A stretch of DNA of 64,000 nucleotides from Pinus tabuliformis (taxonomy: Eukaryota; Streptophyta; Pinopsida; Pinales; Pinaceae), in the NCBI GenBank assembly GCA_031772625.1, contig CM062807.1, forward strand, positions 1,147,103,007-1,147,167,006, written 5' to 3'. Under the pieces are notes generated by a model. It was not told the origin of the DNA. It worked only from the letters and a program-made list of their open reading frames with translations, and did no database searches. Position 1 is the stretch's first letter; every line of letters starts with the position of its first letter. The position numbers were made by a program, and so were the translations under genes. Shown here one piece after another: positions 34,640-47,276 of this stretch.

Positions 34640-35420
34640 CATAACAACCATATTCATATCATAATACTTCTTATAGGCAACTATTTAATTTGTGTATACA
34701 TACCTAATACACTTATCACATGACTTCCTACCTATTTTATCCATATAATAATCACATAATTTCACACAATAATGCTTCTCACACACAACCACTTAACTTT
34801 TATACACATACCACATAAACTTATGAGGTGACTTCTTACATACTCTACAAATTAATCAGCATGAGAATAATACATAATTATTCATATATTCACATGCACC
34901 CTTACTCACTAAAATACCCATTAGATGACCAACTTATTAGGCTATCACTATCTACCTAATTAAGTCCATAACAATCAAGTTCACGTTATAATGCCTAATT
35001 AAATCCATAACAACCACGTTCACATCATAACACATATATACATACCTCATAAACTTATCACATGACCCTTCCTGATTTATCCAAATAATCACAAATTTTA
35101 CATAATAAAACTTCTTACACACAACCACTTAACTTATACCTACATACCACATAATATCATCACATGACTTCTTACCTACTCTATCATTTAATTACTATTA
35201 GAATAATACATAATTATTCATGCATTGACTTGCACCCTTATTAGGCTATCATTATATTCATAATTAAATTCCTAATAACCACATTCACATCATAATACTT
35301 CTTAAAAACAACCATTTGACTTGTAAACACATACTTGATAACTTATAACACCACATCTTACCTCTTTTATCTAGATAATCATGTTACTTTTTATTCCCAT
35401 ATTACTTTTTACCCACATAT
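34640..35420. repeat. Degenerate tandem repeat, irregular spacing
   Basis: A phrase of the type 'acaaccacttaactt...acatacc...cttatcacatgacttcttacctac' recurs at about 34677, 34784, 35120 and 35308. The longest match joins the 34784 and 35120 copies (336 bp apart) and includes 'aataatacataattattcat'. No coding signal is present. Confidence 0.75.
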
Positions 35421-35655
35421 TACTTTTTACTTGTTTACACATACCCCCATAAACCTATAACATAACTTTTTACCTACTTAACTTAAATAATGACTATTAA
35501 AATATATTCTTACAATAACTATCCACACATTCACTTACTCCCTAGGTATATAAAATACACGTTACCTATCTGCTTATTTAACCTACTATAATCCTATCAT
35601 TGTCACTCTAAGAAATTTTCACATTTTGCAGTAATAAATGCCCAAAGTCAACAAT

Positions 35656-35823
35656 AATTAAGAATAACTAATTTATTACGTATAACAACCAATAGACACT
35701 GCACCATAACAAATCATTGTGCCACGTGAAAACAACGTGGTAGATTTTTTTTAATGTGGGCTAAGGCGTATCCCAAGCAAATTCTAAAGTCTAATAATAA
35801 TTTATACATTGATTTCAGTGGAC
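35656..35823 (+). promoter_or_regulatory. Upstream promoter segment with G-box, duplicated at 6088
   Basis: Contains CACGTG at 35723-35728 and ACGTGG at 35735-35740, the core of bZIP/bHLH sites often linked to ABA or light response in plants. The whole segment has a diverged copy at 6088-6236 in which the second site is retained as GACGTGG and the first is lost. Confidence 0.5.
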
Positions 35824-36172
35824 GCAACTAGGAATCTCGCGCGCTGTAAACGTCCGTAGAATTATGAACATTCAAGCCACGTCTTGTACAAGATATTCCT
35901 TGGATATGCTTAACGTACACACTTCCAGAGGGCTGCTGGTCCCGCTTCACTGATTCGCAGTAAGCAGCTTTCATGGAGGGAACTTTCGCAGGCGCTCAGA
36001 GAGGGAAAACAGATAATCATTTTCAAAGAACGTAAGCACACTGACTTCTTAGGTCTCTTATATTGTTTAACAATGGGTGCCAAACTCACGCAACAAATGA
36101 CGGTGTAAGCAAACTGTGACGAAGACTTGCACTCAACAAATTCCCAGCCTCCTCCACCTACTTCACAATTTT

Positions 36173-36179
36173 TATAAAT
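36173..36179 (+). promoter_or_regulatory. TATA box of the endonuclease gene
   Basis: TATAAAT lies 165 bp before the start codon, which would place the transcript start near 36205 with a leader of about 140 bases. The surrounding 35830-36340 is clearly less AT-rich than its flanks, as expected for a gene front. Confidence 0.6.
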
Positions 36180-36344
36180 TGCTGTTGCAGAGGAAGGAAA
36201 ATGAAGGATCTTGATCTTGTTCTTGTTCTTGTGTTGGTGATCAATACTTTTAGCTTCATTGGGTGAAGATTATATCAGCAGATTGGGTGATCAAGTTTTT
36301 TTTTGCCAGAGTTGCAGAAAACCAGCAGAGAGGTTTGAGTGATA

Positions 36345-38477
36345 ATGGGCAAGTTTGGGTGTTTAATGTTGTTTGGAATGGAGATATTGACTCTCCTTGT
36401 CCTTCTTGGTGTGGCTCCTCCTCTTGGTGTTGAGGCTTGGGGAAAGGAAGGGCATTATTCCACTTGCAAGATAGCTGAGGTAATTATTATTATTTCTTCT
36501 TTCTTTTTTATTGCAAGGAAGTTTGAATTTTTGTCTGTAGCTTCATTTTTTTCTTTCTGTTTTGCTTTCGGTTTTCTGGGGTGGTTAATACTTGAGGTTG
36601 GTGTTTGTCTTTCCATGAACAAAAAGTGCTAGAGTACGATGAATTTTCATGAGATTTATTTAACATAGAATTTTATATTTTTTTGTTTGAGTTCAGTTTA
36701 ATTTATAAATTTGATGAATAAAATTAGTAAGAAAATGGACAAAATGATCGTCAAATTCCAAGATATTTCTAAAAAATATAAATTCAGTACAATTGGCATG
36801 TTTCTATTGATAGTATCCCAAAATCTGAAAGTTAAAAAAAAAAATCAGATAATTGACTTCTCTTCTTTCATATTCCAAAATATTCCCAAAATCTGAATAG
36901 ACATAAAATGAGCGCATTGTTAAAATTCTATTCTCGCCACTTTTGAATTCATACAGTATAAAAAGATAGTGCCGATTACCTTTTTTTTAATCTAGGATAA
37001 TCAGTAACTGGTGAGAGTTACCCTGAACAGACCCAGGATCAAATCTAACTGGCTGCCACTATAAATCTAGGCTAGGTGCAACAACGTGCAAGCCACTATG
37101 GCCTACTCTTCTAATCAAGACACAACAGACCATATACTCAATGAGATTTGAACCTTCATCTCGTGGGTTCATTGCCCTCGTTTCAGGTTTGAGCACAAAA
37201 CCTGACCGTCTGTACAAGTCCAACTTTACCAACCAACCAACCTTGGTAAAGTCTGGCACTGGTCAACCAACTATGGTAAAGTATGGTGCCGATTACCTTA
37301 GCGGACTCTGTTTTCAGAGAACTCAGAATGGTGCCTAGGTAATTCAGGATATTGTTGAAAGACTACAGAGAGCATAGACTTCTGTTAGAACACGGTCCAA
37401 TTTAGGGAAAAAAACTGTCCGACCTTTGTGGGGGAGTCAAGCTATAAGGACCTGCAAGCGTGTTCTGCGTGACTGATTGCGACAAAGTGGGTGGCGTTTG
37501 TTGTAGGTGACGTGTAAGGCACCGCAGCGCTGGATGGGTGTCTGTAGCTGCCGGTCATAGCCCTTGTGTGGGTTGAGTAGGCTAAAATAGATGTGCAAGC
37601 TGAGCAAGCTTGTCAAATTAAGGCAAGTAGGGACATGGCATTTAGTTTTCTTACACGTAGGCCTGGTCCTTTAGAGTCGATGTTGTCATAATATGGGTAT
37701 GGTCCTCATGACTAGACTTACCACATTTGTGATCTAGGGAAAGAGTCATACACCATAAATCAGCTTTGAGTGCATCAAATCACATGGAAAGATACAATAT
37801 CCACAGGATTTTATATATATAATTTAAACATTTAAATTTTGAGATTATATAATTTGTTTTCTAGCAGAAGAGTTTTGAAAATAGTATGATAAGAGTTTTT
37901 ATTTTTGATGTATTTTTATGTTATTGAGAGGGGGTTCAATTTTCTAGACAGTGTCAGAATTATATTCAAAATTTATGATTAAATTAATAAGAGGGGATCT
38001 TTTTAGGTGAATTTGGAAGATACAAATATTAAATAAATATAATGATTATCTATTTTTAAATCAGTAACCCAAAAAAATAAAAAATAAATATTCATATAAA
38101 TATTTAGTATTAATAGATTTTCAATAATTTATACATTTAATCAGAATTGTAAAACTAAATTTAAATATTTACAATTCCTTTTTAAATATACAACTAAGTT
38201 ATTTATTTTAAATTATATACAATTAAGTTATTTATTTTAAATTATAAATTGTTTTAAATTATGAAAATTATAACATATACCAGTAATAAAACACTGAGTC
38301 ATCATTAAAAATAAAATTTAAACAATTCATCTTATCAAATCAAATCAAATCATTTTAAATTAAATATAATATAAAATTTAAAAATGTAAATGAAAAATCA
38401 TAAGAATATATAAAATTGATATTATTGATTACCTTAATAAAAAATTTTTTATAATTTGAATTGCCATTTGTCTCTGT

Positions 38478-38515
<38 letters not shown>

Positions 38516-41500
38516 TAGTTTGTGAAGATAGTTAAGATTTAACGATATTTTTTAAAGTCATTTATCATATTATTTACCTAAATTAAATTAAATTAAAAGA
38601 TAAAAATCTCAACCATTTCCAATAAATTTAATTAATTAAAATAAATTTAACAATTAAAATATAATTTTTCTATTTAAAAATTATATATTCAATTTATAAA
38701 ATAAATAAGATAAAATTCTTTATAAAAAAAATAATATAGAAAATTAAATAAGTAAGATAAAAAATAATATATAAAATTAAATTAATGTAAATTTATAAAA
38801 TTAATTATGAATAAAAAAATATTTATTTTAACATGGAGTAATAAATGATATTATTAAATGAGAGGAAGATATGAAAGCTACAAATATTATAATAATTTTT
38901 GAGTTGAGATTTTTGTGATTTTGTGATTCATAATGCTTTGATTTTATTTTTCAGATCAAATCATATTGAGCAATTTGGATTGATATTTTAAGTGAGCTAG
39001 TGTGGTTAATCATTAAGACCAAAATGATAAATCTTATCAAGTCTAAAGGAATAAATAAGACAAAGATGTAAGAGAAAGGAGGCAGAATCCCAAAAATTAA
39101 AATGACAAAAGCGAGTATTAGATAAATTCAATTAAAAAACATTAGTACCTAAAAAATAATAACATATTATATATAATTATTAATAAATAATCCTTAAAAT
39201 CATATATCTATATATATAACAAATATTCAATATTTATTTAATAATAACTATATATAATTAATATTAAAATATTGATAAAAAAAAAATATTAAAGGCATAA
39301 TATAGTCTAAGACTTATAACAAATAGAACTTATTATATTATAACCTAGTTATAACTTAGACTATATTTTGTACTTAATATAACATAATTCAATATTAACA
39401 TATATTAATTAGATATATTTACTAATTTTTTTTGTTATTATTAATTATGGTGGATCGATAATCATTGGAGTCGATAATTCATTGGAGTGATTTGGGCTAT
39501 GTTTAGGATCAAATATTAAAATGCTATTACAATTTCAATTTAATTAGAATTTTAAAAATTATGAGTTATATTAATTAAATTTAAAAAGAGGATATGAAAA
39601 TAAAAATATTTTTTAATTTATTTATAACTCAAACTTAATTAAACTTTTTATATTTAAATTTAATTTAAGTGTTGACTTTTTTACCCTTTTAAATTATTAG
39701 AGATCTAATTAGTTATTTATACACTTATGTAAATATATACACTAAATCTTTCCATTTAATGGATAGATAGATATACATAGAAATTCTATGCATAGAGATT
39801 TTATCAACTCTAAACATCTCCGGTCTCTCTTCTCTTTTTATCTTTCTAGATCTCTTTATTCAATTTAGAAATGTTTCATAACAATATACAATTAATCCTT
39901 TTATCTTTCAAGTTCTCTTTATTCAATTTAGAAATAGTTCATAACAACATTCAATTAGGAGAATGTTAATATGACAAAAAATCTCAATAATTTGATGTAG
40001 ATGAAGGCTTATGGTAAACTGTGTTGTCATTGGAGTGTCCAACATTCCGGTTGAACACTTCCCCATCTTTAGGGAATACATTATGTGTTGTCATTGCAAT
40101 GCCCAACGTTTCGGTTGAACACTTCACCCATCCTCAGGGACATACATTCTAATGAGAACGCACAGTATACCAAGTCTTCATCTACATCAAATTATTGAGT
40201 TTGGAAATATTCATTCTAAAAATCTTAATAATAAGAAAGCGTTAATATAATATTTTCATAACAAAATAGGATATTGCAATTATTATAAACATGGTGAAAA
40301 GATCCACTTTTATTAAATATAACTTGTATATATTCTTGATAATTAAATAAATATAATTTTGTGATTTTTTTGGGAAAAGGGGGCTAAAAGAAGATTAGTA
40401 GGAGAATTTTGGTGCAATGAATGTTCATATATATTTAATATACATATTTTTGTGATTTTTTTGGAAAAAAAAGTAAAATAAGATTATGAGGAGAATTTTG
40501 AAGCTTTAAGGAAAATATTTAAAATAATAATAATTTTTTTATGAAATTTTAAGGGAAATTTAAGTTCTAAAATAGGTACGCTAAGGAAAATAATGAAATA
40601 ACATTTCAAATAATAAAATAAAAGTTATGTATTAAAAAAATAAAAAATAAAAAATAAAATTAATTTTTAAAATGTATTTTAGGTTTCCTTTATAATTTTG
40701 CTCAAATAAGTGTACTTTTTCAAGTGTTTTGCATGTATTTCCATTTTTTTGTGGATTTGCTCAAAATCATGTAGACCAAGTAGTAATTGATACTAGTATG
40801 TGTACACTTAATATTTGAATAAACTTACAAAAAGATTAAAAAAAATGCAATTAAAAAAATTATTTATTTTTTTTTCTTTTCAAAAATATTTACCCCTATA
40901 GATCTGGAATCTTATTAGTTATTATTGAATTTTGATTTTTTTATTTTTTTTGGGTCGGTCTTGAAACCTATTTCTAACATAAACAACGAAAAATACGCCA
41001 AAAATATAAATATAATCATCTTGCAGAAAGTACTATCTTAGCAGGGGCATTATTGCAACCAATAAACCGCTCTCTTAGTAAGGGGACATTACCTTTGTGG
41101 ATGCCCTGATTAATATAAGGATTGTCTCGAAGCCTATTTCTAATGTAATCAAGCACATGTAGGAGAGAGAAGAAGGCAATATAAGCATAATCGTCTCGCA
41201 ATCAACGAGCTACTATCTTAGCAAGGGCATTATTGCAACCAATAAACCACTCTCTTAGTAAGGGGACATTACTTTTGTGGATGCCCGGAAGGATTAGACA
41301 CGAAATATAAGAATTTTGGTATATTGAGTTTTATTTTATAGAAACAGAATATAAGAATTATGGTATATTGAGTTTTATTTTATATAAATAGTAAGATGTA
41401 CAATTAAGCATAATTGTTTTTCTATATGGTTTCGTAAGAGGACATTACTTTTATGGATGCTTCCATTAATATAAAGATTAGAAATATGGTATATTGAGTT

Positions 41501-44500
41501 TTATTATATATAAATAGTAAAGATATATAATTAAGTATAATTGTTTTTTTCCAAGAATTGAACCTTTGACTTCTCAATAATAAAAATATTTTAACAATAA
41601 AAACTCGACACAATAAGCTGACAAATATTATTATTATTATTAATTAAAAAAATTAAATATAAATAAGAATAACCTATTTCATCATCTTTTATTATTATTT
41701 CATTTTTCACAATAAAATAAATAATGTTTGAAAAACAGTTATTTGATTAAACTTAATTGAAATTTTATAGATAATTTTTGGAATCTTTAATTTAATTTAC
41801 AAAAATCTAAATACATTTTAAACAACTTTAATTTACATCTAACAAAAAATTATATCAAAAACATCTAATATTTACAATGTTCCAATATTCCAACTTAAAA
41901 ATATTCCGAAAATCATTTAGCTTTTCATTCAAATTGGGTGGATTCCAGGTTAGCCAAGTTTGTCTCTGGCCAGAAAAAAACTAACTTCTCTTTTTATTAA
42001 AATAAAAAACTTGATTAAGTCATATTAAAGAAAACAAAGGTATTTTTATTTACAAGAATAACTAAAATATTTTGTATCATTGCAACTTTTCCTCACATTA
42101 TAATATTAATAAAAAATAGTTAATATTTCTCCAATATAAATAGGAAAATTATAGTATTATTTTTTTAAACTAGAATTTGTTAATATAATATTTTTTAACC
42201 AGAATTTAATAATATAATTTAAAGTGAGTGACATTTTTTGTTATTTAAAATGCACTTTTTGTTATTTAAATAAATTTAGCACTTTGAAAAGTTTTTGGAG
42301 CATTTATAATATACAGACTGCATAATTCAAGCTTATGATTTTATCAAATTTCTATCTAATTTTGAAGAAGCAAAATTAACCTGAAAATATACCATAAAAA
42401 CTAAAATATTAAAAAATTAAATTACAACTATTTATATGCAGAGATTTGTCTTCTTTCATATGAATCATCTAAATTGCCTACATGTTTTCACATAAATAAT
42501 CTAAATTGTCAATATGAATGTGTTTCAAACCAACACAATAACTAATTGAAAACGAGTAAGCAATTCAAATGATTTATGTGATGGATCTAAAAGATCTCTG
42601 ATTAACTCTACTCACAAAAACTTCTATTCAAATAGTTATCTATATTTCATCTCAATAATTTAATTTAACAGAATAAAAAAATTTAATTAATGTAAAATAA
42701 CTAAATAACTATTTATCAATTTGCAAAAACATATTTTAAATTTTAACGATTACATTGATGGATTAAAAACACACAATTCATTTAAATGATTGATTAATTA
42801 AAAACACACTATTTATTTAAATGATTTATCCAATAGATTTAAAATACAGCCCCAAATATACTCTACTCACAAAAACCTCCATTTTATGATTTATCTCTCA
42901 TGTAAAACTATCCCATTGACTTGTATGATTTATTTAATGTGGAAAAAAATCCTATATTAACTTACTTCAAATAATATCATATATAAACCATCTTCTAACT
43001 TCGAAAGAAATGGTTATTTGATGGGTTGTCCAATTTCGCTGGCATTGTGATACTTACTGTTTTGATTGGCCATTGCAGCCACTTCTAAGTGAAGAAGCAG
43101 CAGAGGCAGTGAAGAAATTGCTCCCGAAGTATGCAGATGGTGATCTTGCTTCTTTATGTTCGTGGCCTGATCAAATGCGATTCAGATTCCACTGGGCAAG
43201 TCCTTTACACTACATTAACACACCAGATAACCAGTGTGGTTATAGTTATGAGAGTAAGTTCTGCTATCCATTGTAAACTTCAGTCTCTTTCATTTGTTTT
43301 CTGTCAAATGGTCTCACCTTGCCCATTGGTCTTGCACTTTATTTATCAGAGTGTGCAGAGTTTACCATGAATTGCATAAGAGGATTAATTGCATCTTGAT
43401 GATGCGTAGCGTATCAGAAAAATATCTGAGCCTTGTCAGAGAATTTAAGATATGTTCTGTTTGTTTGTGAACAGGGGACTGCCATGATGAACATGGAGTA
43501 AAGGATGTGTGCCTTGAAGGTGCCTTAAAAAATTACACTTCTCAGCTTGAAGGTTATGGCAGCAGTGGAAAATGTATGGTTTTGTTTCAATTGCCATCAT
43601 CTTACAATCAGTTTTCTCTCTGTATCACAAAAACCTGCGTTCACAATAAATTATAATTCAATGCTTTCTTATTTAAATGAGAACGGAATCTAATGCTCAG
43701 TTGTATAACTTGCAGATAATTTAACACAAGCTTTACTGTTTCTCTCTCATTTCATGGGAGATATCCATGAGGTAATGACCTTCCTACTTAGAAATTTTCC
43801 ATATGAACAATTTACTGAGAGCTTGTTCTTTGATACTGATGAATGAACAAAATAAATGCAGCCTTTACATGTGGGATTCACCTCGGATGAAGGTGGAAAT
43901 ACAATACAGTTACACTGGTACAAGAGGAAGAGTAATTTGCATCATGTAAGTACTCTGCCTGGGAATTTGATTCAGAAGTATAATGTTTCCATTTTTCATC
44001 TCTTTTCCTTATAAGTCACTGTAGTTATTTCAATTCTATCTTCTAGGGTGGAATTAAGCAAGCAAGGTAAAAAGTCTCAGGATTCAATAAAATTCACTCT
44101 GTTCCATTGTGTGTTTAACATCAATCTGAAAGAGAACTTTTCTGATATACTACTCATTTTAGACTTCATATAGCTATTTTTATTTTTTCAGCTTTAAGAC
44201 ATTGGTTGGCCATTGTAGAAGTTGGTATGGCTGCATCCGTCAGACTCAAAATGTGTAGACATTAGTTGATGTAGCTGTTTTGACCCATTGGTGAACTACA
44301 CAGAATTTGCAACCCACAAATAAAAGTATAAGATGTCTGTTATGCTTACCATTTTCCTGTGACTAGATAGAAAAAAGCAGCAGTACCCTTGTACACTCCC
44401 CATTTTTCTGACATCCACACTCGTTACCCTTGTTTTTACAGATGATTATTCTGCCATGTTGTTATAGATTGTTACCTATGCAACGGAATCATCCACACTT

Positions 44501-46881
44501 GTTACTCATGTTTTCTCAGTAAACTATTCTGCTATTTTATTATACATTAGAGGTAGATCACCCATGCAATTAAGCCTTAGCCAAGTGTCTTGGTTGTAGA
44601 TATTAAATCAGAAGCTACTTTCTTCTCAAAAAAAGCAAATATAGCAACATATTCTGTCAAAAACAAAGAAACATCAAACAGGGGATAGGATAGAATCAAA
44701 CACAGAGTTCATTCTAGTATCTTTTAGAAGCTCTTAGGCTGTAGCTGGTAGCTGGTAGGAATCATAAGGCAGCCGAAGCCTCAAAACTTTGAGATGCACA
44801 AGCCGACATTACAACAATATAGTCAGTATATTAACTCAAGTGATAACATATCACTTGTAGGAATTGAACATGACCATCTCAAAGCCGACATTACAACAAT
44901 ATAGTCAGTATATTAACTCAACATATCACTCCTAGGAAGTATATTAACTCAACACGTCATTCGTAGGAATTGAACATAGTGGGTAGGATAACAATCAATC
45001 ATCCCAACCACTCAAGATAAACCTAATTAGTTACTTAATCTGAAAATTTTATGAAACTATCCAGAAACTTACAATTGGGATACAGGATTTTTTCTGGTTT
45101 GCAGGATGGTTGGAAACAAAATTGTTTAGTGCTCAAATACTACTTTTATACTTGCAGAGTGATTGGAAATTGTAATAAGACCTTGTGTTATTTTTTTTAT
45201 CATCTTCTCAAAGCAGATCCTCTGATGATCAGCCATTTATATTTTCCAGACAATGTTGGCTGGCAGGGCTAAGAACTAGAGGCAGAATGTGTTCTAGTTA
45301 TGTATTAATAAAATTGTTGAGGATTTATTTCAAAGTTTAGTTGAACTCTTGAATCACATTTTGATGTCACTGATATTTTGTTTCCTCGACTGTCGACAGG
45401 TATGGGACAGTTACATCATCGAGAAAGCCATGAAGGAATATTATGACAATGATCTGGAGGTTATGATAGAAGCAATTCAGAAAAATATTTCTGTATGTGC
45501 CCCTTTCTCTCATCTGAAAAATGTAGTTAAATTGCTAGATTACCCATTTACTTCTTCATCATATTTTGAAGTATTTTTTTCTTGTGCAAAGGAAAAAGGT
45601 CGCAGTTTATGTATATATAATGATTGTCATCAAGGATAAAATTTATATGTTGTTTCAAAAACAGGGCAGCTGGTCTGATGAAGTACCTACATGGGAGAAA
45701 TGCAAGGGACATGAGGTCGTCTGCCCCGGAGAGTAAGTCTTACAAATTACTAAACTCTGCCAACATCCTTGGATTGCAATTTGCGAATGATCTTGTTTTA
45801 ATGACTCTGTTAACTATTCCCCCAACTAGGGTTCTTGATGAACTTGGCGAACCATCTTCTATTGCTGTCAACACTTTTTGTAAAACCACCAGAGTCATAC
45901 TGGTTTGAACTACATCCCTCCATTTAGACTCAAGCATAAACTTTGATTTTGAGTTGCCAAAGCTTAGGGCTCAAACATAACTACATAAAGGGATGGAACT
46001 TGTGACATGTATCTGGGTACTTAGAACACAAAGCCTTTAGTTGACATTTGTTGCTCTGAAACAGGGTCCAGGCCATTGAGGGTTTGAGTCAAACTGATAC
46101 CAACCATAATAATACCTATGGACTTTCTAGATAAAGAGTATGCACAAAATACATAAGGCAAATACAGAAGATTGTATGGAAACAGAGAAATTACAACAAC
46201 AATAACCAAAAGAATAGAGTTGTGACCAAATATAGTCTCCTTTCAGCTAGTTGCACAATGCAATGCATGCAATGACTTGCTAAAACGATAGACTACTTGC
46301 TAAGTTAACTTGTTTGACTTGAGTTTTATAAAATTTCTAAGATGGTTCTCTCTGAATTGTTCAGTTGTTAGGGAGAAGATATATTCATTCCCATAATATG
46401 TTTGTGAAATTGTAGTATAGGTTTAGGGTTTTTTCAGGGAAGCAGTTCCGATTCAGTATTAAATTAAGACATTAATTCCATAGACCCTGAAGAATGATCA
46501 CTATGATTTCATTATTTTTATGATTATTCACCTTATTTGATATTTTTTTTGGCTTGCTTAATCATGATTTATTGGAATTCAAATTGCTGACATCAGGTAC
46601 GCAGATGAAAGTATCGTTATAGCTTGCAAGTGGGCTTACAAAGACGCTGAGGAAGACAGTGTTTTGGAAGGTATATTCATGAATTTCAGATGTGATTCTT
46701 TTATTTCCTGTATTTTCTGGCAGCCATGAAAGCTGAAATGCCTTCCTCTGCAGATGACTATTTCCTCTCTCGCTTGCCCATTCTTGAGAGACAACTTGCA
46801 AAAGGAGGTGTGAGGTTGGCTGCAACACTCAACCGTATATTCAGTTCAAAAAAAGACCACACTCGGGATTCAGAACTCTAG
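36345..46881 (+). CDS. ENDO2: S1/P1-type endonuclease, ENDO2-like (9 exons)
   Basis: Zinc-dependent nuclease of the plant bifunctional nuclease family, which cleaves single-stranded DNA and RNA in the secretory pathway or vacuole during senescence and cell death. Exons: 36345-36479, 43079-43253, 43475-43573, 43716-43771, 43862-43945, 45400-45492, 45665-45732, 46597-46670, 46754-46881; all introns GT-AG. The joined frame is 912 nt (303 aa). A signal peptide (1-31) precedes Trp32, the expected mature N-terminus. Candidate zinc ligands: Trp32, His37, Asp76, His89, His148, Asp152, His158, His182 and Asp186, with His148/Asp152/His158 and His182/Asp186 at the family spacing. N-glycosylation sites: Asn123, Asn138, Asn212. 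'FHWASPLHYINTPD' and 'GGNTIQLHWYKRKSNLHHVW' resemble ENDO2 more than ENDO1. Odd points: Glu155 where Gln is usual, a 12-residue tail after 'LNRIF', and a 6.6 kb first intron. Family sure; orthology less so. Confidence 0.93.
36983..37285 (-). mobile_element. SINE-like retroposon in intron 1
   Basis: About 300 bp flanked by a perfect 14 bp direct repeat, GTGCCGATTACCTT, at 36969-36982 and 37286-37299. On the minus strand it ends in an A-run (36983-36988). It also contains GGTTCAAATCTC (complement of about 37141-37152), close to the B box of tRNA-derived pol III promoters. It has no coding capacity. Size, A-tail, B box and long target duplication together indicate a SINE inserted antisense to the gene. 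Confidence 0.75.
37300..38480. other. Intron 1, unassigned
   Basis: 37330-37720 is less AT-rich ('gcaccgcagcgctggatggg') and may be an older insertion. The rest is AT-rich. No exon with family similarity is visible between exon 1 and exon 2. Confidence 0.4.
38485..38511. repeat. (TA)n microsatellite in intron 1
   Basis: An uninterrupted AT dinucleotide run of about 27 bp. Confidence 0.9.
39983..40199. mobile_element. MITE-like element with 28 bp inverted ends in intron 1
   Basis: The left end 'ctcaataatttgatgtagat' (39983 on, through 40010) is the reverse complement of 40172-40199, with one mismatch in 28 bases. The 160 bp core holds two direct copies of a unit of about 62 bp ('gttgtcattg...caac...cggttgaacactt') at 40021 and 40087. 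No clear target duplication is seen, so the superfamily is open. Confidence 0.7.
40356..40500. repeat. Short direct repeat in intron 1
   Basis: 'tttttgtgatttttttgg' followed by 'aggagaattttg' occurs at about 40358-40412 and 40447-40500. Confidence 0.6.
40962..41560. repeat. 180 bp tandem duplication plus partial third copy in intron 1
   Basis: The units share 'tactatcttagca' at 41031 and 41211, followed by a near-identical 80 bp stretch through 'gtggatgccc'. A partial third copy of the 'ggacattac...tggatgc' part lies at 41436. Interleaved copies of 'ggtatattgagttttatt' occur at 41317, 41362 and 41490. Confidence 0.8.
44800..44990. repeat. Tandem duplication in intron 5
   Basis: 'gacattacaacaatatagtc' plus 'agtatattaactcaa' occurs at about 44802 and 44886, with a third partial copy ('agtatattaactcaacacgtca') near 44938. 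Confidence 0.8.
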
Positions 46882-47004
46882 AAGCAACAGGACTGGGTTG
46901 TCTGCTACAACAGTCTTGTAAACTTAGATCAGGAACACTACCACTGTGAAAACTATCGTCGTGACCATTGCACCGCAGCATCCTGGTTCCTCTGTGTATC
47001 AAGA

Positions 47005-47010
47005 AATAAA
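47005..47010 (+). terminator. Polyadenylation signal of the endonuclease gene
   Basis: AATAAA lies 124 bp past the stop codon. Cleavage would be expected near 47025-47045, just before the MITE at 47074. Confidence 0.55.
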
Positions 47011-47073
47011 CTGTACCCTAATTTTATAGGAGCATTAGTATCAATGATGTGTAATCATAACCTCTGTTACCAT

Positions 47074-47276
47074 GGCAGTTCCTATATCCAACTCCATAGG
47101 AAAGTAATTGCGCCTGACATGCGCTGGAGATAGCCATATAACACAGCGGGTCTTTTTTTTTCCTTATCTAATCATTACCGCGCGCCTGTTATATGGCTAT
47201 CTCCTGCGCATATGGCTATCTCCTGCGCATGTCCAGGCGCAATTACTTTCCTATGGAGTTGGATATAGGAACCGCC
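47074..47276. mobile_element. Mutator-type MITE just downstream of the endonuclease gene
   Basis: A 203 bp palindromic element flanked by a perfect 10 bp direct repeat, CTGTTACCAT (47064-47073 and 47277-47286). The ends are inverted repeats of about 50 bp or more: GGCAGTTCCTATATCCAACT at the left matches the complement of the right end, which starts GGCGGTTCC. Within the right arm 'atatggctatctcctgcgc' is duplicated in tandem (47191-47228). Long inverted ends and a target duplication of 9-10 bp fit Mutator-like MITEs. It has no coding capacity. Confidence 0.85.

Noticed and set aside
34640-35420. CRISPR-like array
   Set aside because: Units are degenerate and irregularly spaced with no constant repeat/spacer pattern, and the DNA is eukaryotic.
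36339-36344. Earlier start for the endonuclease
   Set aside because: It would need GTG; the ATG at 36345 gives a normal signal peptide.
36480-36632. Continuation of exon 1 to 36632
   Set aside because: It reads into intron 1; the donor GTAATT after the Glu codon and the match to exon 2 at 43079 support splicing.
37059-37338. Short frames on both strands in intron 1
   Set aside because: They fall inside the SINE-like element.
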